Positions 1 through 7,183 of a DNA stretch of 16,635 nt are shown here, in pieces. A model generated the notes under the pieces. That model ran no database searches, was not told the DNA's origin, and saw nothing but the letters and a program-made list of their open reading frames with translations. Every line of letters begins with the position of its first letter. Within the stretch, counting starts at the first letter, position 1. This stretch comes from an uncultured Bacilli bacterium (GTDB lineage Bacteria; Bacillota_I; Bacilli_A; RF39; UBA660): contig CANRLQ010000011.1 of assembly GCA_947631525.1 (NCBI GenBank), positions 1-16,635 of the forward strand. Reading direction: 5' to 3'. The position numbers were made by a program, and so were the translations under genes.

Positions 1-1010
1 AAGAAACAAGAATAAGTGAAGATGCAATTCATCAAATGATTGCAAATGAAACAGGTGCAATGGAAGATTCAGATATGGTAGAAACAGAAGAAGATAATGA
101 AGTATCTAAAGCTGACGAAGAAACAAGGATAAGTGAAGATATAATTCATCAAATGTTAAGTGCTATGGAAACTCCAGAAATGTCTGATTTTGAGGAAGAT
201 ATAGATTTAGACGAGGAGAAAGATGAAGACGAAAATATACTAGATGATGAAGATGATTCAAATACATTTATATCTAATATTAATACAAATCTAACAGATG
301 AAGAAATGAATAAAATGATTGAAGAGGATAGCAAACCAGGATCACTAGATGATAGCTATGTTCTATCTAATTTTGATGTTTTATTTGATAGTTTATATAA
401 TGATGTAAATGGTGCTAATAATTTTATTTCAAATTTAATTGAGCAAAAAAAATCAGTAAATTTAAATGAAGCAAATTTGAATGAAGAGTTTGAAAAATTA
501 GAAAAAGAGAAAAAAGAATTTGCTAAACAAATGGATTTACAAAGAGAATCAATTGAAAATGAAAAGAAACAATGTAATGAATTTGTAAAAGCTCAAAGAG
601 CAAGAATTCAAAATGAAGAAGATCAATTTAATGCAGATATGGAAGCTGCTAGAGAAGAAAGAAAATTAGCTGAACAATCATTGAAAATCGAATCAGAAAA
701 ATTAGAAGATGAGAAAAAACGTTTTGAAAAATATAAAGAAATTGAAGAACAAAAATTAGAAACAGAAAGACAAAAATTTGAAGTTGAAAAAGAACAATTT
801 ATGAAAGAAAAAGAAATCGAAGAAGAAAAAATAAAAAATGGTCAAAAAGAACTAGAAATACAAAAAGAACAATTTGCAAAATCAAAAGAGTTAGAAGAGA
901 AAAAATTAGAACTTGAAAGCAAAAATTTGTCTCAAAGTTGTGCTCGTTTCAAGGAATTGGTTTCTCAATTTAATTCTGGATTTCAACAATTACCAGAGGA
1001 TAATAAATAA
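1..1010 (+). CDS. Acidic coiled-coil protein with tandem repeats, 5' end outside window
   Basis: I do not recognise this family. The reading frame is open from base 3 to the window edge, so the ATG at 36 is probably internal and the real start lies upstream. The N-terminal part is very acidic (Glu/Asp runs) and contains a 39-residue tandem repeat: ETRISED-x-IHQM occurs at bases 3-38 and again at 120-155. A region with few charges follows (about 340-450). From about 450 to 945 there is a long Glu/Lys/Gln coiled coil whose last part has a 25-residue period (units at 720, 795 and 870). The C-terminus (FKELVSQFNSGF) resembles that of the next gene. No signal peptide or membrane segment is visible in the portion seen. 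It overlaps the next gene as TAATG, so the two are probably translationally coupled. A cytoskeletal, scaffold or division-associated role is possible but is only inference. Confidence 0.8.
   Translation, partial: ETRISEDAIHQMIANETGAMEDSDMVETEEDNEVSKADEETRISEDIIHQMLSAMETPEMSDFEEDIDLDEEKDEDENILDDEDDSNTFISNINTNLTDEEMNKMIEEDSKPGSLDDSYVLSNFDVLFDSLYNDVNGANNFISNLIEQKKSVNLNEANLNEEFEKLEKEKKEFAKQMDLQRESIENEKKQCNEFVKAQRARIQNEEDQFNADMEAAREERKLAEQSLKIESEKLEDEKKRFEKYKEIEEQKLETERQKFEVEKEQFMKEKEIEEEKIKNGQKELEIQKEQFAKSKELEEKKLELESKNLSQSCARFKELVSQFNSGFQQLPEDNK
3..236 (+). repeat. 39-residue (117-bp) tandem repeat inside the coiled-coil gene
   Basis: Two adjacent units of 39 codons start at bases 3 and 120. 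The first 12 codons are nearly identical (ETRISED, A or I, IHQM). The rest of each unit has diverged but stays acidic and Met-rich. The first unit lies at the window edge, so more copies may lie upstream. Confidence 0.75.
720..944 (+). repeat. 25-residue (75-bp) coiled-coil repeat, three copies
   Basis: Units start at 720, 795 and 870. Each begins with an aromatic pattern (RFEKYKEIEE, QFMKEKEIEE, QFAKSKELEE) and continues with Lys/Glu-rich helix. A 25-residue period equals 7+7+11, which fits a coiled coil mixing heptads and a hendecad. The last unit is less well conserved at its end. Confidence 0.65.
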
Positions 1011-1837
1011 TGCCAAGAAAAAAAGCAAAACAGTTGTCTTATGATATAGAAGAGATAAATGTTAATAATTCAGAAGATTTATCCGTTGAATTTGATAAGG
1101 AATTAGAAGATTTAGAAGAAAGTATTAATGGTAATGAAAAAATAAATGAAGAATTAAATGTTATAGAAGAAATAGATGATGAGAAAGAGGATGACAGTAT
1201 CGAATTTGAACAAGATATTGAAGATGATTTTATCGAAGAACACGATGATTCAGATTCTACTGAAAAACTTATAGTAACTGATGATATAAATTCTATTTTT
1301 CAACAAGCTAATAATAATGTATTAGAAGCAAAAAGTATTTTTAATAAAAATATTGCAATGAAACAAGAATTAAATCAAAAATTTGAAGAATTAGAAAAAT
1401 TAAAAGAAGAATTTGAAATTAAAAAAGCTCAAGATTATGAAAAAATAAAAAAATATAAAGATGAAGTTTATCAAAAAGTAACAGAAAAAAAAGCAGAAAT
1501 AGAAGAAAAAATAAATTCTTTAAGACAAGTTCAAAGCGATATAGAAGAAGAAAAGAAAAAATTAGCTGCTTATAAAAAAATAGAGTTAGAAAAAATGAGA
1601 CAAATTCGAAAAGAACAAAGAGAAGAGTTTCATAATAAACAGAATGAATTAGATGCTTTTGAAAGTGAATTGAAAAAGAGAAGCGATTCATTGGATGAAG
1701 AAAAAAGACAGTTAGAATTAGATCGTATTAAGTATGATTCTGACAAAAATGAGCTTGCTAATAATTTACTTAAATTTAATGATTTGGTAAGTGATTTTAC
1801 AGTTAATATTGATAAATTTAATAATAATAGTAAATAA
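1010..1837 (+). CDS. Acidic coiled-coil protein, paralogue of the upstream gene
   Basis: A 275-residue protein of unrecognised family. Residues 1-90 start with a basic patch (MPRKKAK) followed by a highly acidic stretch. Residues about 95-250 form a Glu/Lys/Gln coiled coil. The C-terminus (LKFNDLVSDFTVNIDKF) matches the pattern F-x-x-LVS-x-F at the end of the preceding protein. The segment around NNNVLEAKSIFNKN resembles GANNFISNLIEQKK there. Order of parts and charge pattern are the same, so the pair looks like an ancient tandem duplication. The start ATG overlaps the previous TAA, with AGAGGA at 995-1000 as ribosome binding site. No signal peptide or membrane helix is seen. Partner proteins or a heteromeric filament or scaffold is an inference from the coupling. 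Confidence 0.85.
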   Translation: MPRKKAKQLSYDIEEINVNNSEDLSVEFDKELEDLEESINGNEKINEELNVIEEIDDEKEDDSIEFEQDIEDDFIEEHDDSDSTEKLIVTDDINSIFQQANNNVLEAKSIFNKNIAMKQELNQKFEELEKLKEEFEIKKAQDYEKIKKYKDEVYQKVTEKKAEIEEKINSLRQVQSDIEEEKKKLAAYKKIELEKMRQIRKEQREEFHNKQNELDAFESELKKRSDSLDEEKRQLELDRIKYDSDKNELANNLLKFNDLVSDFTVNIDKFNNNSK

Positions 1838-1856
1838 TTTTACTATTTTTTTTCGT

Positions 1857-1885
1857 AAAAAAAAAGAATTTTAATTCTTTCTTTT
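1857..1885. terminator. Bidirectional rho-independent terminator between convergent genes
   Basis: An 8-bp perfect stem, AAAGAATT (1863-1870) with AATTCTTT (1873-1880), is flanked by an A-run on the left (1857-1865) and CTTTT on the right. It can therefore stop transcription from both sides. The stop codon of the minus-strand DUF1540-type gene lies within it (1871-1873). Confidence 0.6.
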
Positions 1886-2041
1886 ATAACTATTACACAT
1901 AGTTGACTCTTTATTGCCATCACCATGACAATTACAAACATTAATACTTTCTAATTTGCATTTGTCATATTCAGTATTACAATGTTTGCAATCATAAACA
2001 GAACAGTTTATTAATTGTTCGTCATTTGAAAAATTTTTCAT
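1871..2041 (-). CDS. Small Cys-rich DUF1540-type protein
   Basis: A 56-residue protein. It reads MKNFSNDEQLINCSVYDC at the start, then HCN, DKC, VCNC and MCNSYKRKN. Cysteines lie at residues 13, 18, 21, 28, 36, 38 and 49. The pattern N-C-S-V-x-x-C, then a Cys-rich centre, then T-x-C-x-S-Y near the end is that of DUF1540 proteins of Bacillota, small putative metal-binding proteins of unknown function. The start is supported by GGTGAT placed just before the ATG on the minus strand, the same type of site used by the divergent gene at 2129. The gene is convergent with the coiled-coil pair and shares their terminator. A vegetative or sporulation-linked role cannot be told from the sequence. Confidence 0.8.
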   Translation of the reverse strand: MKNFSNDEQLINCSVYDCKHCNTEYDKCKLESINVCNCHGDGNKESTMCNSYKRKN

Positions 2042-2128
2042 ATAATCACCATTAATTATTATTTTACAAATTCTAATAATTTATTCATAAATAAGTAACT
2101 AAAAAAATAAAATGTTATTGGTGATAAT

Positions 2129-3040
2129 ATGGTAAAACTAAAAATTGGAATACCAAGAAGTTTGTTTTATTATTATTATAAAGATATATGGGAAAATTTT
2201 TTTGATAGAATTGATGTTGAACTAGTAATAAGTCCAAAAACAAATAAAAAGATAATGGATGATGCAATTAAATATTCAAATGATGAAATGTGCTTATCAT
2301 TAAAAAATTATATTGGACATGTTAGTTATTTAAAGGATAAATGTGATTACATTTTGATACCTAGAATTGATAATTATGGTACAGATAATCAAACCTGTAC
2401 TAATTTTCTAGCAGCGTTCGATATTATCAATAATATATTTGATGTAAAAATACTTAATTATAATATTAATTTAAACAAAAAAGAAACAGAAGAAAATGGA
2501 TTAATAAATATCGGTTTAAGAATGGGTTACAGTATAAAATATTTAAAAAAAATATATAAAAATGCTTTAAAAAAAGCTGAAGAAAAAAGATTATCATTAA
2601 TACGTAAAAATATAAAAAAATTAGAAAGTGAAAAAATAAAAATTTTAATATTAGGTCATCCATATAATCTTTATGATGAATTATTTGGTAAACAAATTAT
2701 AAAAATACTTGAAAAAAATAATATTGAAATAATATATAGTGATTTATTTCATTCTGATATAACAAATAAATTAAGTGAACGATTATCATATAATTTATAT
2801 TGGAAATATAATAAAGAAAATATAGGATGTATACCATTAGTAGAAGATAAAGTAAATGGAATTATTTTTTTATCATCTTTTCCATGTGGGCCAGATTCGT
2901 TAGTAAATGAACTAGTAATAAGAAAAATAAAATTGCCATATTTAAATCTAGTATTAGATGATTTAGATAGTATGACTGGTGTTGAGACAAGAATAGAAAG
3001 TTTTATTGATATATTAGAGGGGATGAATAACAATGTCTAA
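2129..3040 (+). CDS. DUF2229 protein, 2-hydroxyacyl-CoA dehydratase/activase-associated subunit
   Basis: A 303-residue cytoplasmic protein of the DUF2229 family, normally found as a domain of very large CoA activase proteins. It starts with the typical IGIPRSLFYYY motif (residues 6-16). Cysteines that could hold an iron-sulfur cluster are at 55 (NDEMC), 72, 90 (DNQTC), 234 and 253 (FPCGPD). It ends in TGVETRIESFIDIL, a motif also present at the end of the next protein, so the two share a fold. The start follows GGTGAT at 2120-2125. The stop overlaps the start of the next gene by 8 bases. It probably pairs with the HgdB-like protein as a substrate-side or cluster-carrying subunit. The family is well supported, the reaction is not known. 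Confidence 0.85.
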   Translation: MVKLKIGIPRSLFYYYYKDIWENFFDRIDVELVISPKTNKKIMDDAIKYSNDEMCLSLKNYIGHVSYLKDKCDYILIPRIDNYGTDNQTCTNFLAAFDIINNIFDVKILNYNINLNKKETEENGLINIGLRMGYSIKYLKKIYKNALKKAEEKRLSLIRKNIKKLESEKIKILILGHPYNLYDELFGKQIIKILEKNNIEIIYSDLFHSDITNKLSERLSYNLYWKYNKENIGCIPLVEDKVNGIIFLSSFPCGPDSLVNELVIRKIKLPYLNLVLDDLDSMTGVETRIESFIDILEGMNNNV

Positions 3041-4121
3041 AAAAATAGTCTCGTTTCCAATGCTTGGAAATTATAGTGTACCAATAAAATATTTTTTAAG
3101 TCATATTTTAGATTGCAAAATATTAGAACCATTAAAAATAACTAGCAAAACGATAGAATTAGGAAATTGTAACAGCCCAGAATTTGTTTGTACTCCTTTT
3201 AAATTTACTTTAGGAACATATATTGAGGATTTAAAAAGAGGGGCTAATGTCTTATTTCAAGCAGGTGGAGGTTGTAGATATGGATATTATTTTGAATTAC
3301 AAGATAAAATATTAAAAGATTTGGGTTATGATTTTAAGTATATAAATTTGGTTACCAAAGGAGATCAAGATTTAAAAAAAATATATCAAGATTTAAAAGA
3401 ATTAAATCCTCATTTAAAAGTAGATAAAGTTTTATATTATGGAATTATAACTAAAACAATGATTAAATATATGGATAAATGTGATGATTATATAAGACAA
3501 AATATTGGTTTTGAAGTTGTAAAAGGATCATTTGAAAAAATAAATAAAAAAATGTTAGAAGAATTTAGTAAAGTAAAAAATATATTTAAGTTAAGAAAAA
3601 TTTATAAAAAATATTATAAAGAAATGAAAAAAGTTAAAACAAATAAACCTAAAGAAACATTAAGAGTAGGTATTATAGGGGAACTATATACGATAATGGA
3701 ACCATTCGCTAATTATTATCTAGAACGTGAATTAGCAAGTTATAATATTGAGATAAAACGCTATACGAATGTACATTACTTGTTATTTGAAAAGAAAAGA
3801 ACTGTAAAAAAATATTTAAAATATGCTAAAGAATATATTAAATATCGAATGGGTGCAGATGCTGCTGATAATATTGGTAGATGTAAATATTTATGTACTC
3901 ATAATTATGACGGTATAATTCATATAAAATCAGCTTTTTGTACACCAGAAATAGGTGCAATGCCTATTATAAATAAGATATGTAAAGAATATGATGTACC
4001 AGTTATCTTTTTTTCCTTTGATGCTAATACATCAGAAACAGGGATAAAAACAAGGATAGAAGCATTTTATGATATGATAGAAATGAGGAAGAAAAATGAA
4101 CGAATGTTATCTAGGAATTGA
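3033..4121 (+). CDS. HgdB-like 2-hydroxyacyl-CoA dehydratase family protein
   Basis: A 362-residue protein of the 2-hydroxyglutaryl-CoA dehydratase D-component fold. Conserved parts are CTPFKFTLG (53-61), QAGGGCRYGYY (76-86), GELYTIMEPFAN (216-227), the Cys pair GRCKYLC (282-288), SAFCTPEIGAMP (300-311) and the C-terminal TGIKTRIEAF. Candidate cluster ligands are Cys46, 53, 81, 284, 288 and 303. Members of this fold bind a [4Fe-4S] or a double-cubane cluster and are reduced by an ATP-driven activator. The gene starts within the end of the DUF2229 gene (AGAGGGGA at 3016-3023) and overlaps the activator gene by 26 bases. No hydroxyacid CoA-transferase or enoyl-CoA gene is nearby, so a classic amino-acid fermentation role is not supported. 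The substrate is unknown. Confidence 0.85.
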   Translation: MSKKIVSFPMLGNYSVPIKYFLSHILDCKILEPLKITSKTIELGNCNSPEFVCTPFKFTLGTYIEDLKRGANVLFQAGGGCRYGYYFELQDKILKDLGYDFKYINLVTKGDQDLKKIYQDLKELNPHLKVDKVLYYGIITKTMIKYMDKCDDYIRQNIGFEVVKGSFEKINKKMLEEFSKVKNIFKLRKIYKKYYKEMKKVKTNKPKETLRVGIIGELYTIMEPFANYYLERELASYNIEIKRYTNVHYLLFEKKRTVKKYLKYAKEYIKYRMGADAADNIGRCKYLCTHNYDGIIHIKSAFCTPEIGAMPIINKICKEYDVPVIFFSFDANTSETGIKTRIEAFYDMIEMRKKNERMLSRN

Positions 4122-5037
4122 TATAGGTTCGATATCAACTAAAGGTGTAATTATTGATAACGACAATAATATAATTGCTTCTTTATATAGTTGGACAGAA
4201 GGAAATCCAATCGAAGCAGTAAAGAAGCTTATAAAAAATTTAAAAAAACAATTACCTAATAATTATCAAATAAAAGGAATAGGTACAACAGGTAGTGCTA
4301 GAAAATTAATAGGTCTAATGTTGGATGCCAATATAGTTAAAAATGAAATAACTGCTCATTCAGTTGGAACTCTTAATTTTTATCCTGATGTTAGAACTAT
4401 TTTAGAAATAGGAGGTCAAGATTCAAAAATAATAATTATAAACAATGGAATTATAACTGATTATTCAATGAATACCCTTTGTGCAGCTGGTACAGGAGCC
4501 TTTTTATCTAGTCAGGCTAAAAGATTAGGAATTGATATAGAAGAATTTGGAGAAATGGCTTATAAATCAAATAATCCTGTTAAAATAGCGGCAAGATGTA
4601 CAGTATTTGCTGAATCTGATTTAGTTCATAAGGCTCAAATCGGTTATAAAATAGATGATATAGTTTCAGGATTATGTAAAAGTATTGTTTTAAATTATTT
4701 AAATAACGTAGGTAAAGGTAAAAAAATAATTGGACCAATTGTATTTCAGGGTGGAGTTAGTAAAAATATAGGTGTAGTTAAATATTTTAAAGAAATATTA
4801 AATCAAGAAATAATAGTTGATCCAAATAGTCATTTAATGGGTGCTATAGGAATTGCTATATTAGCAAGAAAAAATAAAATAGGTAAAGTTTATGACTTAA
4901 ATATAAAAGATATTAAATTTGAAATAAATGGTGAAGAATGTGAAAGATGTTCAAATTGTTGTGAGATACTTAAAATATATAAAAATGATGAATTAGTTGA
5001 TGCTTGGGGAAGTAAATGTGGAAGAGAATTTAAATAA
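4096..5037 (+). CDS. BcrA/D–HgdC-type ATPase activator (ATP-driven electron donor)
   Basis: A 313-residue member of the BadF/BadG/BcrA/BcrD ATPase family (ASKHA fold). The nucleotide-binding motifs are GIDIGSISTKG (7-17), GTTGSAR (63-69), EIGGQDSK (104-111) and QGGVSKN (218-224). The two cysteines that bridge the homodimer [4Fe-4S] cluster in HgdC are present: Cys129 (LCAAGTGAF) and Cys168 (RCTVFAES). Known members use ATP hydrolysis to push one electron at very low potential into the dehydratase-type partner. A C-terminal extension has Cys282, 285, 288, 289 and 308, as in the linker of the large fused CoA activases. Start: ATG after GAGGAAG (4085-4091), overlapping the HgdB-like gene by 26 bases. 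It is the last gene of the operon. Confidence 0.9.
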   Translation: MNECYLGIDIGSISTKGVIIDNDNNIIASLYSWTEGNPIEAVKKLIKNLKKQLPNNYQIKGIGTTGSARKLIGLMLDANIVKNEITAHSVGTLNFYPDVRTILEIGGQDSKIIIINNGIITDYSMNTLCAAGTGAFLSSQAKRLGIDIEEFGEMAYKSNNPVKIAARCTVFAESDLVHKAQIGYKIDDIVSGLCKSIVLNYLNNVGKGKKIIGPIVFQGGVSKNIGVVKYFKEILNQEIIVDPNSHLMGAIGIAILARKNKIGKVYDLNIKDIKFEINGEECERCSNCCEILKIYKNDELVDAWGSKCGREFK

Positions 5038-5040
5038 ATA

Positions 5041-5069
5041 TTGACAACTAAAAAATAATAGTGTATAAA
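5041..5069 (+). promoter_or_regulatory. Sigma-A-type promoter of topA
   Basis: A consensus -35 TTGACA (5041-5046), a 17-base spacer and TATAAA (5064-5069) lie 27 bases before the topA start. No clear terminator is seen after the preceding operon, so readthrough into topA is also possible. Confidence 0.75.
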
Positions 5070-5096
5070 TGTAGTTGATTAAAAAGGAAGTGGATT

Positions 5097-7124
5097 ATGG
5101 CAAAAAAATTAGTAATAGTGGAATCACCAGCGAAAACAAAAACAATAGGTAAGTATTTAGGGAATGACTATAAAGTAGTATCTTCAAAAGGACATATAAG
5201 AGATTTAGCAACATCAGGTAAATTTGGACTTGGTGTAGATATTGAAGATCATTTTAAACCTAAATATACAACAATAAAAGGAAAGAAAAAAGTAATTGAT
5301 GAATTAAAAAAAGATGTAGCAAATAGTGATTTTGTTTTTCTAGCAACTGACCCTGACCGTGAAGGAGAAGCAATTTCATGGCATCTTTATGATGCACTAG
5401 GATTAGAAGATAATAATTATGAAAGAATTGTTTTTAATGAAATAACTAAAAATGCTATTTTAAAATCATTGAATAATCCTAGAAAAATAGACCAAAATCT
5501 TGTTAATTCCCAAGAGACAAGAAGAATATTAGATAGAATTATTGGATTTAGATTAAGTAAATTGATGCAATCTAAAACAAGTGGAAGAAGTGCTGGGCGT
5601 GTTCAAAGTGTAGCTTTAAAATTAATTGTTGATAGGGAAAGAGAAATAAATGCCTTTGAACAACAGGAATATTGGACGATTAATGCTATTTTCCCAGAAT
5701 TTGAAAGTGAATTATTTAATTATAATCATAAAAAAATAGAAATAAAAAATGAAAAAGAAGCAAACGATATAATAGGTAAATTATCAAATACTTTTAAAAT
5801 TGAAAGTGTCTCAAAAAAACAAAAAACTAAGGCTACTAAATTTCCATTTATTACTAGTACTTTACAACAAGAAGCATCATCAAAGTTAAATATGAATGCT
5901 AGAAAAACAATGATGATTGCTCAAAAACTATATGAAGGTATTGAACTTGAAAATGAAACAGTCGGATTAATAACATATATGCGTACTGATTCAACAAGAT
6001 TATCGAATGATTTCATAAAAGAAACAATGAATTTTATAGAAGCAAAATATGGGCATAGTTATGTTGGAATTGTAAAAAAAGGTAAAAAAACGGAAAATGT
6101 TCAAGATGCTCATGAAGCAATTAGACCTACAAGTATCAATAGAACACCTGAACAAGTAAAACCTTATTTATCAGATGATGAATTTAAATTATATCGTATT
6201 ATCTATTATAGAGCTCTTGCATATTTAATGGCTCCTGCTATAACAGAAAATACAACTGTTGTTTTAGACAATAATAATTACCAATTTAAAACAAATGGTC
6301 AAATTATAACTTTTGATGGTTACTTAAAGGTATATAGAGATTACGAAGATATAAAGGATAGTATTTTACCACCATTTGATGAATATAAAAGTGATGTAAT
6401 TGTATCTAGTAATATAGAAAAAGAACAACACTTTACCCAACCACCAAGCCGCTATACAGAAGCAAAACTTGTAAAAGCAATGGAAGAATTAGGAATAGGT
6501 AGACCTAGTACATATGCTACTATAATGAGTAATATAAAAGATCGTGGTTATGTTAATATCGTTGATAAAAAATTTGTTCCGACTGATATCGGCTTTGAAG
6601 TAACTGATAAATTACAAGAATATTTTGATAGTATTATTAATGTAGAATATACTGCTAATATGGAAACAGATTTAGATAAAATAGCTGATGGTGACATTGT
6701 TTGGTATGATACATTACAACAATTTTATGATAAATTTGAACCATTGTTAAAGAAGGCTTTTGACAATATGGAGAAAAAAGAACCAGAAAAAACAGGAGAA
6801 AAATGTCCTAATTGTGGTAATCCTTTAGTTATTAGAAAAGGTAGATATGGTGAGTTTGTGGCGTGTAGTAATTATCCAGAATGTAAATATATAAAACAAG
6901 AACCAAAAGTAGAGTTAGAAATATGTGATTGTCCAAATTGTAATGGAAAAATTGTTGAGAAAAAAAGTCGTAAAGGTAAATTATTCTATGGATGTAATAA
7001 TTATCCAAAATGTAAAACAGCTTATTGGGATAAACCAATAGGAGAAAAATGTCCTAATTGTGGAGAAATGCTTGTTGAAAAAAAGAATAAGATAAAATGT
7101 AGTAGTTGTGATTATATAAAGTAA
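5097..7124 (+). CDS. topA: DNA topoisomerase I (type IA)
   Basis: Relaxes negative supercoils by cutting and passing single DNA strands. It is 675 residues long, normal for Bacillota. The Toprim domain occupies about residues 1-115: KKLVIVESPAKTKTIGKYLG, then the acidic metal site TDPDREGEA (84-92). The catalytic tyrosine is Tyr294 in ITYMRTDSTR, and the conserved HEAIRPT motif follows. Three C-terminal Cys4 zinc ribbons begin at about residue 565: CPNCGNP...CSNYPEC, CPNCNGK...CNNYPKC and CPNCGEM...CSSCD. All catalytic parts are intact. Start: ATG after AAGGAAGTGG (5084-5093). It has its own promoter, and a terminator overlaps its stop. topA with xerC close behind matches the usual Bacillota order, here with one extra gene between. 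Confidence 0.97.
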   Translation: MAKKLVIVESPAKTKTIGKYLGNDYKVVSSKGHIRDLATSGKFGLGVDIEDHFKPKYTTIKGKKKVIDELKKDVANSDFVFLATDPDREGEAISWHLYDALGLEDNNYERIVFNEITKNAILKSLNNPRKIDQNLVNSQETRRILDRIIGFRLSKLMQSKTSGRSAGRVQSVALKLIVDREREINAFEQQEYWTINAIFPEFESELFNYNHKKIEIKNEKEANDIIGKLSNTFKIESVSKKQKTKATKFPFITSTLQQEASSKLNMNARKTMMIAQKLYEGIELENETVGLITYMRTDSTRLSNDFIKETMNFIEAKYGHSYVGIVKKGKKTENVQDAHEAIRPTSINRTPEQVKPYLSDDEFKLYRIIYYRALAYLMAPAITENTTVVLDNNNYQFKTNGQIITFDGYLKVYRDYEDIKDSILPPFDEYKSDVIVSSNIEKEQHFTQPPSRYTEAKLVKAMEELGIGRPSTYATIMSNIKDRGYVNIVDKKFVPTDIGFEVTDKLQEYFDSIINVEYTANMETDLDKIADGDIVWYDTLQQFYDKFEPLLKKAFDNMEKKEPEKTGEKCPNCGNPLVIRKGRYGEFVACSNYPECKYIKQEPKVELEICDCPNCNGKIVEKKSRKGKLFYGCNNYPKCKTAYWDKPIGEKCPNCGEMLVEKKNKIKCSSCDYIK

Positions 7125-7145
7125 CAACTACTTTTCTTTTTTTTT
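7101..7145 (+). terminator. Rho-independent terminator overlapping the topA stop
   Basis: A perfect 9-bp stem, AGTAGTTGT (7101-7109) with ACAACTACT (7124-7132), has a 14-base loop and a T-rich tail (7133-7145). The topA TAA (7122-7124) is inside the hairpin. Confidence 0.75.
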
Positions 7146-7154
7146 AAAATATAG

Positions 7155-7160
7155 TATAAT
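7155..7160 (+). promoter_or_regulatory. Likely -10 box of the 275-residue gene
   Basis: A perfect TATAAT lies directly after the topA terminator and 24 bases before the next start codon. The -35 region is T-rich and weak (around 7132-7137), so this is a likely rather than certain promoter. Confidence 0.5.
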
Positions 7161-7183
7161 TACTATAATAAAGGAGAGTAATC

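Noticed and set aside
149..334. Minus-strand ORF rich in Ser
   Set aside because: It is the antisense shadow of the Glu/Asp codons of the coiled-coil gene and has no ribosome binding site.
1419..1691. Minus-strand hydrophobic ORF
   Set aside because: Antisense of Lys/Glu codons gives Phe/Leu. It is a shadow of the second coiled-coil gene.
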